From assembly GCA_028571685.1 (NCBI GenBank), contig CM053140.1, forward strand, positions 152,133,701 to 152,197,700: 64,000 nt of DNA. The letters run 5' to 3'. Positions 33,913 through 44,305 of the stretch are shown one piece after another. The notes below the pieces were generated by a model. That model worked only from the letters and a program-made list of their open reading frames with translations. It did not search any database and was not told the DNA's origin. A program made the translations under genes and the position numbers. The stretch is from Heterohyrax brucei (lineage: Eukaryota > Chordata > Mammalia > Hyracoidea > Procaviidae). The number at the start of each line of letters is the position of its first letter. Position 1 is the first letter of the stretch.

Positions 33913-36553
33913 TGTTGTTAGGTACCACTGAGTCAGTTCCAACTCACAGCAATGCTATGTACAACAAACCAAGACGCTGTCTGGCCCTGCACCGTTCTTG
34001 CAATCATTTATATGCTTGAGCCCATTGTTGTAGCCACTACGTCAGTCCATCTTGTTGAGGGTCTTCCTCTTGTTTGCTGACCCTCTACTTTATCAAACAT
34101 GATGTCTTTCTCCAGAGATAGATGCCTCCTGATAGTATGTACAAAGTATGTAAACTCTAGTGTTTCTTCCATCTTGCTTCCAAGAAGCACTCTGGTTGTA
34201 CTTCTTCCAGGACAGATTTGTTTGTTCTTTTGGCAGTCCATGGTCTATTCAGTATTCTTCTCCAGCATCACTCTTCAAAGGCATCAGTCCTTCTTCTGTC
34301 TTCCTTATTCACTGTCCAGCTTTCACATACATACCATGTGACTGAAAACACCATGACTTGGGTCAGCAGCACCTTAATCTTCAAGGTGACATCTTTACTT
34401 TTCAACACTTTAAAGAGGTTCTTCACATATTTTCCTAATGCAATGTGTGTTTTGACTTCTTGACTGCAGCTTCCATGTGCATTGGTTGTAGACTCAAGTA
34501 AAATAAAACCCTTGACATCCTCGATCATTTCTCCATTTATCATTATCCTTCTTGCTGATCCACTTGTGAAGATTTTTGTTTTCTTGATGTTGCAGGACAA
34601 TCCATACTGTAGGCTATAGTCCTTGATCTTCATTAGTAAGTGTTTCAAATCTTCTTCACTTACAACAAGTAGGGTTGCATAATCTGTATAACACAAGTTG
34701 CTAACAAGTCTTCTTCCAATCCTGATTCCGTCTTCTTTTTCATATAGTCCAGTTTTTCACATTAGTTGGTGGGCATACAAATTGAGAAGTTCTGGTCAAA
34801 AGATGCAACGCTGATGCACACATTTCCTGACTTAAACCATAAAGTGCCCCTTTGTTCTGAGATTCTTCATGAGCACAATTAAGTGTTCTGGAGTGTTATC
34901 CAAGTCTTTGCAATGTTATCCATAGTTTATTATGACATACAGTCAAATGCCCTTGCATAGTCCATGAAACATAGGTAAACATCTTGCAGGTGGTCTCTGC
35001 TTTTGGACAGGATCCATCTGACATCAGTGATGATAGCCCTGGTTCCATGTCCTCTTCTGAATCTGGCTTCAATTTCCGGCAGTTCCCTGGCAGTATACAG
35101 TTGCAGTCACTTTCTAATGATCTTGAGGAAAATTTTATCTGTGTGTGATACTAATGATATTGTTCAATCATTTCCACATTTGGTTGGATCACCTTTCTTG
35201 GGAATAGGCATAAATATGGATCTCTTCCAGTAAGTTAGGCAGATAGTTATCCTCCAAATTTCTTGGCATAGACAAGTGAGCATTTCCAGCACTGCATCCA
35301 TTTGTTGAAATATCTAAACCGGTATTTCATTGCTTCCTAGACCCTTGTTTTTGACTGATGTAGTTTTGACTTCTTCCTTCAGTACAGCCGATAACATTAC
35401 TTTACTTTGTCTTCTCAAGTCTTTCTTTGAAATATTCTGTTTGTTTACTTCATATTTTTTCCTTTGACCTTAGCTGCTCAACTGAGCTTGCACATGAGGA
35501 ATTGATGTTCTGTGTGGGAGTCCAACCTAGACTATTTCTGACTCACAATACTAAGCTTTTCCATCACTTGTTTGCAAAGATATAGGTGATTTTATTCCTG
35601 TATTTCCATCTGGTGAGGTCCATGTGTATAGTCAACATTTATGTTAGTGAAAAAAGGTATTTGCAATGAAGAAGTCGTTGATGTTACAAAATTTTGTCCC
35701 ATCATCTCCAGCATAGTTCTATCACCAAGGCTGCATTTTCTAATTACCAACCCTTCCTTGTTTCCAGATTTTGCACTCCAATCATCAGTAATTATCAATG
35801 CATCCTGATTGCATGTTGGATCAATTTTGGACTGCAGAAGCTGGTAAAGATCTTTAATTTCTTCAATTTAGTGGTTGGTGTGTAAATTGGATAATAGTCA
35901 TATTGACTGGTTATCCTCATAGTTGTGTGGCTATTACACTATCAGACAACATCACGCTTCAGGACAGCTCTTGAAACGTTCTTTTTGACGATGATGTAAC
36001 AGCATTTCTCTTCAAGTTTTCATTCCCAGAATTGTAGACCATGTGACTGTCTCACCCAAGATAGTTAATACTGTTCCATTTCGGCTCACTAATGTCTAGG
36101 ATATCTATGTTTACGTGTTCCATTTCATTTTTGATGATTTCCAACTTAGATTCATGCTTTATACATTTCACATTCTGAATCTTAATGGATGTTTGCATCA
36201 ATTTCTTCCCATTTTGAGCTGTGCTGCATCAGCAAATGTAGTTCCTGAAAGCTTTACTCCACTCACAACATTGAAGTCGCCTCTACTCTGGGGAGGCAGC
36301 TCTTCCCTAGCTATGGCCTGAATGCCTTCCAGCCTGTGGAGCTCATTTTCCAGCACTGTATCTGACAATGTTCTGCTGCTATTCATAAGGTTTTCACTGG
36401 ATAATTCTTTTCAGAAGTAGTCTGTCTTAGTTTGGTAGCTCAGCTGAAACCTGTCCACAGGGGAACCCTGCTGATACCTGAGGCTTAGCTTCCAGAATTA
36501 CAGCAACACACAAGCTACCACAGAATGACAAACTGAAGGACAGTTGGGGGATA
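33913..36553 (-). mobile_element. Near full-span RTE LINE
   Basis: On the plus strand it runs from the 3' end ('gttgttaggtaccactgagtcagttccaactc') to the 5'UTR ('agctcagctgaaacctgtccac', 36440-36553). In element order: 5'UTR 36553-36300; endonuclease about 36120-35500; reverse transcriptase about 35380-34250; 3' domain to 33913. Between 35380 and 35480 a few hundred bases of the endonuclease-RT linker are missing compared with an intact ~3.2 kb RTE. RTE encodes one protein (APE endonuclease plus RT). Frames are broken many times. Confidence 0.92.
34268..34696 (-). pseudogene. RTE reverse-transcriptase remnant
   Basis: The longest surviving frame of the RTE. It covers the RT palm (YTDYATLLV where YADD is expected, so the second catalytic aspartate is Tyr) and continues through DLKHLLMKIKDYSLQYGL and KVLKSKDVTLKIKVLL. 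Both the motif and the flanking stops show loss of function. Confidence 0.85.
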
Positions 36554-36857
36554 ACAAGTAATATCTCCTAGAAACTACCTTACCACTGTGTTCTGAAGAT
36601 CTCTTTGCTTAATTCATTTCACAGAAGGTAGGGAATTAAGTTAAACTTCTATGTCTATGAATCTAAATTCTATTGGACAGGCCCAAATACGTATCATTTT
36701 ATCATCCTAGTCTACAGAACAGTCAATGTCTTATGCTATTGACTGCTAACTGTCAAACTCAGAAAAATACATTGAACTCTGAGGAAAACTTTAATCTACG
36801 CAATGATTCCTTCTTGATAAGTTATAAAATGTGTAGTTACGTTGTGCAAACCGAGTT
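36554..36857. other. Unique sequence
   Basis: No feature supported. Confidence 0.35.
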
Positions 36858-37012
36858 TGACTAACTTCTTAAAAGTTGATTGTTCAAACCTACCTATCAG
36901 TGCCTGGGAAGAAAGGCCTGACTACCTGCTTCCATAAAAATAAAAATTGTACCAACAAACCCTATGGAGCAGTTCTGTTCTGTAATACATGGGATTGTCA
37001 CTGGTTGGGCTG
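36858..37012 (+). mobile_element. AfroSINE (long form), head poorly preserved
   Basis: 'gttgattgttcaaacctacc' (B-box), 'tgactacctgcttccataaaaat' (long-form insert), 'aaccctatggagcagttctgttctgta', then the tail to about 37012. Confidence 0.75.
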
Positions 37013-37789
37013 AGTACAGAGATTTTTTTGTAATAGGGTTCTAATTTTTTGATTAGACCTATTTTTTTTCTATAGAATTGAAGTACTAAAATAAGTCTTG
37101 TTGAGAAAATAGCTAATTGTCAGAAGAATCCTTTAAACATTCTTCAGAAAGATACTATGCTAAATAGCTAAATCCACTTTCAGTAAGTCCTCCACAGCCA
37201 GATTTTCCTCTGGTTTTTGAAGTGCTGAAAACCAAATTAATCAGTGCCATGCAGGAAGGAATATTGCTGAATTAAAAAAAAAAAAATCTATCTTCAAATA
37301 CTAGGACAGTATTTACCACTGCACACTCTGAACATGAAAGCAGTGTGAAAATGAAAGCCTCCTGAAAGAACAACCCTCATAATGATATAGTTTAGGATAT
37401 AGCTGGTTCCTATGATGCCCCCCCCCCCGAAAAACATTGTCCTTGTGACTTCTAAACTTCACCATCACTTATGACACTCGACATTTGCTTTCCTACTACA
37501 CTATTTCTCTGAAGGACTTAATAATCCATTGCTGCAATCACAGGAAAAGAGTTGACCTGGATTAAGGTCAGTTACTGGGCAAGTTTCAATAACCAGGACC
37601 AAAATGTCCAATTACATTTTTATAAAGTGATTCCATGCATACTTCACACTACATCACAGATCTATTAATGGAAGCAAATTCATTTTCCATTTAAGTCTTT
37701 TTTGCCAGGCATTGCAGTCCTAAACACAATGGTGTATGGAAGTGACCACACTATTTAAAGTGTGGTTTCAAAACCAGCACAAGGGTGCG
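37013..37789. other. Unique sequence with a C-run
   Basis: C11 at 37418-37428 in 'gatg(C)ngaaaaacattg' recalls the start of the solo LTR family, but no further match follows. Confidence 0.35.
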
Positions 37790-38080
37790 TGGTACAAGAA
37801 CCCAATGGATGAATATGAAGCCATTAAAAATAATGAATATTGAACATAGCTAGTTATTGTGAAATCAAAGGAAGATGTAGAGAATTATGCTTTATAAAAA
37901 TCATAATTTACGTGAGTACGTGAGTGTTAGCTTCTATGTGTGTATGTGTGTGTGTGAGAGAATATTTATATATGTTTATTATATATGTTTATTTTGTTTT
38001 TATGTGATCAGAACATGGGGAAGGGTACAGAGGATGTATAAAGTTCCAAAATGAAGGCAAGTTTTTGTGATAGAAAATGT
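37790..38080 (+). mobile_element. Possible ancient L1 3' end with TG/TA microsatellite
   Basis: 'atgaagccattaaaaataatgaat' is typical of old L1 3' ends ('gcagccattaaaaataatga'). A TG-rich tract follows at 37938-37960, then TATATG repeats. Confidence 0.4.
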
Positions 38081-38202
38081 GATTTACCTTATGTCTTAAA
38101 GTTTGTGTTATCTTTTCTCATTTGCACACAGTTGAACTGGTACAAGATTAACGTATGTCATTCATTACCAATGTGTACAATAGTAATCACTGCACATTTG
38201 CA

Positions 38203-38378
38203 GGTTATCCTGGCAGCAAAGTGGTTAAGAGCTGTGATTGCTAACCAACTCGTCAGAAGTTTGAATCCACTAGCTGCTCTTCAGAAACTCTATGGAGCCA
38301 TTCTATTATCTGTATCATAGTAATATTCTGTCCTGTAGGGTTGCTGTCAAAATCTACTCAACAGTGATTGTTGTTGTT
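38203..38378 (+). mobile_element. AfroSINE (short form)
   Basis: 'ttatcctggcagcaaagtggttaagagctgtgattgctaacc' (head), 'agtttgaatccacta' (B-box), 'ctctatggagcc', and tail 'ctactcaacagtgattgttgttg'. Confidence 0.85.
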
Positions 38379-38751
38379 TTAATATATTTCAAGTGCCTAC
38401 GCATTCTATTAGTTTGTAAAGTCGTCCTACACTGTGTGTTTCTACCCCCTTCTACTATTTCTGGTTACTGTGTCAACATAAACAGCAGCAACAACAATAT
38501 GATAGCCAAAACCAGGCCTTGAAGTAAATAAAGCTACAAGAGAAGGACACTGATCCTAGTGCTTACAGTTTTTCACTAAATTACTAGTAAAGGCACCAAT
38601 CACAAACACTGTAGAAGAGGATTAAAGACTGGATCATCTGGGCAAACTTGAATGAATGAAACAACAACAACAATACGAGAGGGAGAATAGAGACTAAATA
38701 TATTTCATTTGTATGTTGCAATATTTGACTTTTTTTTTTCCTTTGTGTGAT

Positions 38752-38908
38752 TTGGAGCCCTGGTGGTGCAGTTGTCAAGTACTCAACTGCCAACCGAAAA
38801 GTATGCAGTTGAGATCCACCAGCTGCTCCTGAAAACCCTGTCAAACAGTTTGACTCTAGCCTGTAGCATTGCTGTGAATCAGAATCCACTCCGTGGTTGT
38901 GGCTTGTG
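38752..38908 (+). mobile_element. AfroSINE (short form), member of an inverted pair
   Basis: 'tggagccctggtggtgcagttgtcaag' (head), 'cagttgagatccacc' (B-box), 'aatccactccgtggttgtggc' (tail). It faces the minus-strand copy at 38925-39095 with about 16 bases between. Confidence 0.9.
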
Positions 38909-38924
38909 TGCATATCCAAGTTAA

Positions 38925-39095
38925 CCGAAAGCCAAAATCAAACCCACTGATGTCGAGTTGACGACAACTCACAATAACCCTACAGGACAGAGTAGAACTG
39001 TCCCACAAAGTTTCCAAGGAGCACCTGGAACATTTGAACTGTCTATCTTTTGGTTAGCTGCCATAACTCTGAAGCACTTGACCACCAGCATTTCC
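38925..39095 (-). mobile_element. AfroSINE (short form), member of an inverted pair
   Basis: 'aaacccactgatgtcgagttgacgacaactcac' (tail), 'tttccaaggagcacctgg' (body), 'ttggttagctgcc', 'gcacttgaccaccagca' (head). Confidence 0.9.
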
Positions 39096-40998
39096 AATAA
39101 AGCTCAACTACCTTCTGTTTGCTTCATACAGTACCTTTTATTTGTCCTTTTACTTTAACAATCCTATAGAATAATGCAATCATGTGAAATATGAATAGTT
39201 AAAAATCTAAAGTTTGTCATTGGAAAACTAGAATGAGAGTACTAACAAGAGGTTTCTCCAGAAGAAATCAGGAGAACTGAGTGAAATACATGCTTAGTTG
39301 ACAGTATTTAAGTTGTTGTGTGTTTTGCAATTTAAATTCCTCCTGCTATTCTCTAAAGAACAGTAATTTAGGATGTACACATCTAAATTACTACCACACT
39401 GCCTTCCCACAATTATTCAAGATACAGTAAAAAATTACTCCCCAGTTATTCTTAAATCGATATTTTATCAAATAAAGGGATATATGGATTGTTCCATGGA
39501 GCATTTAAATAATAAATGAGAAAATTCCAGATGAATACATTGTCCTCTAAAGTTGAAAGAGTTCTCTTCCTCAGAAGAGTAGCTAAGATGCCAAGACCTC
39601 TCCTGGTTGAATTATTAACATCACCAAAAAGAACTAAATCATTAGGCAAATACAAAGATAACCGACATATAAGCCACAGTACAAGTAACTGTATGGAAGA
39701 GTTTCTACTGAAATGAAAGAAATAATCTATACATGAAAACTCACACACACACACACATCCTAACAAATGTTTTTATCTATAAAATACTTCAAAGTAGTAC
39801 AGTTATAGATAGATAAGAATTTAGTGACTTTTGGCAATACTCTAAAGGCCCAATGTAATTCTCACTGGTAAGTATAGAAACCTGAATTAAAATTAATCCA
39901 TGAATTTACCTATTGTATAAAATCAGCTCTCTAATTGATAGTCTATCAGATTTATTTTGTGTGTTTATTTTTCTCCTCTTTTAATATACAGCAGTTATTA
40001 AATAAATACTTGGAATAAAAAATCTTCAGTCAAATCTGGAAAAATGTTTGATATTGATTAATTTATTATCTTCTCTTAATCATTTGGTTGGAAAACATTT
40101 ATTTTCAAAAAACCTTTGCAAAAAGTAACGTAAATTCCTCATCAGTTCATAAGACCTTGTAATTAAACTCCGCTTGATCTGTTCTCAAATACATCATCTA
40201 GGTCTTGTGTTATATATAACATCAGTTTTTTCAGAGATATTAGGGATCTTTGAAAACAATTCAGGCTCTAGCATCAAGCCGATCTGGATTAGCACATCAG
40301 TTCCCTCAGTTGCTATCTATACAATAGTCTTTTCTTCAAGTAGCTCTGGAGTAAAAGTTGACTGTCTTTAAAATTATATGATAATTATTAATAATGAACC
40401 AAATTAATCACCTAGTAAAAAGCTGGCACTGAAGAGCATTACACATCTTTATTATCACCAACTTTCTCATTCTCTTCTTTTCTCTCCCCACCTCCTTCTT
40501 ATGCCTGTGAATAATGAGTTAATTGACTTCAAATATTTCAGAAAGAATCTTTCCTAGCATGGATGATGTTCTAAACCCTTCATGGCTTTGTGTCCATAAA
40601 ATAAGACAATCTTATTACTGCTCTGTCATATCTATTGCAATTAATTTATCTAGTATTCCTTCAGTATTGTAGGAGTTACTGCTTGTTAAAAAAGTTAATA
40701 ATGATCATAACATTAAGTCACTTCTTGTCTAGAAAATTGGACCTTGGCGCTAGTTGACTAAATAAAGGATTTTTTTAGATCTTTCAGGTGGTAGAAATTT
40801 CAGATGTTTCTCTTTTAAAACATAAATAGCTTTAAATTTCCCTGGATGCAATCAGGGTCCTGATGAGTCTCTTTTATTTCATACCCCACATTAAGGAGGA
40901 AAACGTAAGCAACTGTCTAGTGAATATTTCCCACAAAAGTCTCTTCTATATCTTGAGTTCAATGAGTCCAATGGGCTATAAAGAAGTTAGTACTCTTG
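39096..40998. other. Unique AT-rich sequence
   Basis: No gene or named repeat. (AC)7-8 near 39743-39758. The open frames on either strand at 39452-39766 share no recognisable domain and overlap that microsatellite. Confidence 0.4.
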
Positions 40999-41424
40999 TG
41001 CCGCCATACCAAAATGCAGGTGGTCGGTGTCAGGAATCCAGGTTTGAGATTTGGGCAGATCCGGTAATGATGGAAATATGGCTGGTGTAGTCATAGGAGT
41101 TTTATTGGTGCCAAGGCCGGAGGCAGGCACAACATTCAGCAGGCAGCAAGAAGGCAGCACGCTTGTTCAACAATGGCCAACAGGCTGCAGGCGGGCACCA
41201 GCACCAGGGCCGCAGGTAAGCAGGCACTGGCAAGCACCAGCGCCTTGTGGTACAGTGACCTTATAAACTAGTTTCACACATAGGTGGCTGGCTTCCAGAT
41301 TTGAGCCCTCAAGGCCAAGCTAGGCATAAATAGGGTATGTCATACTGCTGATTTAGTTTGATGCAGAAGGCCTGTACCTAGCCAAAAGGCTTGAACAAAA
41401 ATTACCTCTCACCCTGTCCCCACA
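40999..41424 (-). mobile_element. Probable solo LTR of an endogenous retrovirus
   Basis: An isolated GC-rich block in AT-rich DNA. On the minus strand it begins tgtggggacagggtgagag and ends ...ggtatggcggca (TG...CA). It has AATAAA in 'ggcaccaataaaactcc' (minus, near 41097-41112), followed by a ~100-base U5-like end with 'ggatctgcccaaatctc'. This is the R/U5 layout of retroviral LTRs. No viral genes adjoin it. No convincing target duplication was found. Confidence 0.55.
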
Positions 41425-41782
41425 CACTACAAGAAAGTTTAAATTCTGTCTCAAACTTTATCACGTGGACTTTATTTGTAAATTGATGTTTAGTTTCTTA
41501 GTCTCCTCAGCTGTCCCTGGAAATTGAATATAATGTAGGACAGGATTATAGCTCACTAAAATACTACTAGTGTTTTCCTTAACAGCAGTTGATAAGGCAC
41601 TCAATTACTCTAATTGTTCATCTTTTGCTCATGGTATTGGATAATAAGCATTCATTGTTAAATTAAAAAATAAATACATTTAACTAGGAAAACTCATTCA
41701 ATTTTTTTCATTCTAAATTACTTTATTCTGTACAGAAGCTTTATATTGGTCAAAGTTAAAATATTGTTGTTACTCTGAATAG

Positions 41783-41820
41783 CCAAGGCAAGCCAAGTGC
41801 CGTCGAGTCAGATCCGACTC
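41783..41820 (-). mobile_element. Extremely short AfroSINE tail insertion
   Basis: Only 'aaggcaagccaagtgccg' and 'tcgagtcagatccgactc' of the SINE tail are present, nearly identical to the start of the copy at 11207. Flanking ctgaatag (41775-41782) and ctcaatag (41819-41826) look like a target duplication. Confidence 0.65.
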
Positions 41821-41939
41821 AATAGAGCTGTGAAAAAGACACTTTTCAACACTGTAAAATGAAAAAGTATTCTGAAATCTATACTCACCAGTCACTGACT
41901 AAAGTAGTATACTATAGTGAGTGATGTTGCAGAATTTGC

Positions 41940-42330
41940 CTAAATTCATTAATGTTGTCCATATATATGATAAAATTTCAAATTTGTTATTCCAGTTTTT
42001 TTTACATTAAATAATGTTTTGTTCTCTTGATCTATCAGTTTCTCAGAAAGATATCCTTTTCTTTTAATGTTGTGGCTTTGTGAATTTCTTGTAAATTTGT
42101 AGATTTTGTTTATCTCTACTTTTTTCATTCTTTTACTTGTAAATTCTATTTTTTCAGCATAAATTTTCCCACTTAGTAGACATACCATAGGTTTATTTTT
42201 AAAACACAAACATTGAGGCCAATATTTTTGTTGTAGTTTTTTTGTTTGTTGATTTGGTTTTCCATGGCAGGGGTATTCTTTTCTAGGTATGTCTTCTATT
42301 CATTTGTTTTCACTGGCTATGTGACATTGC
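41940..42330 (-). mobile_element. Possible ancient L1 ORF2 fragment
   Basis: 'gttctcttgatctatcagtttctcagaaag' recalls the antisense old-L1 ORF2 block 'tctcttgatctatcagtttctgagagag'. The rest is T-rich and too diverged to align by eye. Confidence 0.35.
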
Positions 42331-42659
42331 GTTTAAAATTATTGCTTGAAACAACACAGAGAAGATTTACAAAATCTGACCCTCACTTTTACAAATGTTA
42401 TTAGTGTGTAGTTATAGCAATTAGGGGAATATTTGCAGTTGCTATTTTCATCTTAAGATTACATTTCTTTCATGATGCTTTTTCTTTGTTTATGACTTTG
42501 TGGGATTGATAAGGTTTTCTAATAGACTTTTTTCTTTAGTGTTTATAAGAAATACATTGTATTTTTTTCACTAGCACACTTAATATTTTAATGTAGTTTT
42601 TTTTCTAGGTCCAAAGTAACTTGGACTCATTGGCCACTGGTCGCATAAGAAAAAAATAT

Positions 42660-42740
42660 TGCTGTTGTTGTTGTTGTCAGGTGCCATCAAGTCAATTTCA
42701 ACTCATGAAGACCCCGCTTAAGACACAAAACTGCCATTTC
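42660..42740 (-). mobile_element. AfroSINE or RTE 3'-tail fragment
   Basis: (GTT)n then 'caggtgccatcaagtcaatttcaactcatgaagacc' is the shared AfroSINE/RTE 3' end. It is truncated before either body can be told apart. Confidence 0.7.
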
Positions 42741-43215
42741 CTTTTAATCTTTCCTTTTTTCCCCCTATATTTTTTTAATACCTAAGCTTTTAATTCAGTT
42801 TACTTTAAAAGCTGAATTTATATTATTTTTAAATTATTTTATAATTGTAATCACTATTCATATTTTCTGTACACATTAATTTGCACAATACAGCTTACCC
42901 CTTTCTTCCTAAAAGCCGTAAAAGTCATAAATGTCTCTTTTGCTCTTCCAAGATTTAATTTTCTTCCCTTCTCAGATCAAACTTTGAGTCATACAAGCCT
43001 TCATTATAAATTTTTGAAAATTATTTAGCTGGATTTTATTTTATTGCTGGTTATAATTTTTACTATGCTAATATAATTGCTGTATAATTATTTTCCCTAG
43101 GTTCTAAATGGTTTATCTTAAACCACCATTGTATCCTAAGGCATGTGAGAACAGTAAATACTGAAAATCTGTGGTGCCCCTGCCTCGGCTTACTCACACC
43201 TTCAAATGGGACATA
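42741..43215. other. Unique AT-rich sequence
   Basis: Nothing recognised. Confidence 0.4.
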
Positions 43216-43783
43216 CGAATTATACAGCGTCGATGGTTATGTCTGCAAACTCAATTGTTCTAAGTGCTGCATACCTCACTGCTGAATATCACTACAGGCA
43301 CCTTCAAAGTACCCCCCTTGGGAAGCTATGCACTGAATCCTGTGCCTACTCTACTCCTCAGAGAAATTATGAAACTTTTTCTGGAATGGCCATCAGAGTT
43401 GTCTTCATATTACTCTTGATGTCCTGAATGTCATCAAAAGGACTTCCTTTTAATATTCCCTTTATCTTCTGGTGAAGAAAAAAGTCATTTGGGGCCAGAT
43501 CAGGCAAGGAGGGAGGGTGTTCCAATACGGTTATTTGTTTACTGGCTAAAAACTCCCTCACAGGCAACTGTGCAATTAAATTTAAGAACTTGCCACCATG
43601 CTACCATGTACAATGGCTGTTCCAGAAAGAGTTCCAAAATTGCTTTGAAGGGTGGACTAAGCACTGGCATTAGTGCATAGCTTCCCAAGGGGAGTACTTC
43701 AAAGGTGACCGTGGTGATATTCAGCAGTGAGGAATGTAGCGCTTACAGCAATGAAAGTGGAGGACTTAATTGTTGGACCTGCA
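43216..43783 (-). mobile_element. Internally deleted mariner element (copy 2)
   Basis: Same element as 29613-30167. Long inverted ends: 'cattcctcactgctgaatatcaccac' in inverted form at 43715-43740 and 'catacctcactgctgaatatcactac' at 43270-43296. The minus-strand frame 43367-43567 keeps a mariner transposase C-terminus with PDLAPNDFFLHQKIKG and FDDIQDI, the region of the third catalytic aspartate of the DD34D triad. The N-terminal DNA-binding domain and first two aspartates are absent. The left boundary is uncertain by about 20 bases. Confidence 0.8.
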
Positions 43784-43875
43784 TGTATTTCATTACTATT
43801 TCAGCAGCAAGTTGAATTTGTACATTTAAACTCCAAATTTTATCTTGACAGAAACTTACACTTCAAGTATGAGGA

Positions 43876-43899
43876 TTTTTTTTTTTTTTTTTTTTTTTT
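43876..43899. repeat. T24 homopolymer
   Basis: An uninterrupted run of 24 T immediately left of the chimeric SINE. On the minus strand it would be a poly(A) tail, though SINEs of the RTE-dependent type usually lack one. Confidence 0.95.
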
Positions 43900-44305
43900 G
43901 CCCTAGTAGAACTTGGGAAATTATTTGATTATACACAGGCTATGCTGGTGTTGATAGGTGATGTCTTGTCAGCCCTAACTCATTTAATGACTCCGTACAC
44001 ATCAAAACAAAATGCAGCCCAACAGAACAGTATGTTTCCTTCTCTTGCATCATTTCCATGCTAGGTTAGGGACCACACTATTGAGACCCATTGGTTTCAT
44101 TGGTTGATTTTCAAAAGTAGATCATCAAGTTCTTCTTACTAGACCATCTTAGTGTGGAACTTCTGCTGAAACAGTGTCATAATAACTTGCAAGTCTCCAC
44201 TGATGGATCAGTAGTTGATGCACATGACACTGGTTGGTCTGGAGTTAAACCCAGGTCCTACATGAAAGGCAAGATTTCTATCACAGAACAGCAATTACCC
44301 TGTTC
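43900..44305 (-). mobile_element. SINE with tRNA-Gly head and RTE-like body and tail
   Basis: Reading the minus strand from 44305: 'attgctgttctgtgatagaaatcttgcct', then 'gacctgggtttaactccagacc'. These align with tRNA-Gly (gttcagtggtagaattctcgcct; cccgggttcgattcccggcc), giving A- and B-box remnants. After the tRNA part come blocks of RTE 5'UTR ('gtttcagcagaagttcc.cactaagatgg', 'gatctacttttgaaaatcaaccaatgaaa'). RTE 3'-end blocks follow ('gcaagagaaggaaacatactgttctgttg', 'gggctgacaagacatcacctatcaacacc'). No single alignment was run; the tRNA identity is strong by eye. Confidence 0.7.

Noticed and set aside
37410..37500. Fourth copy of the solo LTR family
   Set aside because: Only the C-run and a few neighbouring bases resemble the family start; no collinear match follows.
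38752..39095. CRISPR-like or tandem repeat array
   Set aside because: The repeated units are dispersed AfroSINEs in mixed orientation, not regularly spaced repeats; this is animal DNA.
39452..39766. 104-codon minus-strand frame as a gene
   Set aside because: It crosses an (AC)n microsatellite, overlaps a plus-strand frame of similar length, and shows no domain or splice support.
41040..41270. CpG island or promoter of a gene
   Set aside because: GC-rich but with few CpGs; the layout fits a retroviral LTR and no transcript start is supported.
44230..44305. A functional tRNA-Gly gene
   Set aside because: The tRNA-like part is mutated in the stem and anticodon regions, has no terminator and runs straight into RTE-like sequence, so it is a SINE head.
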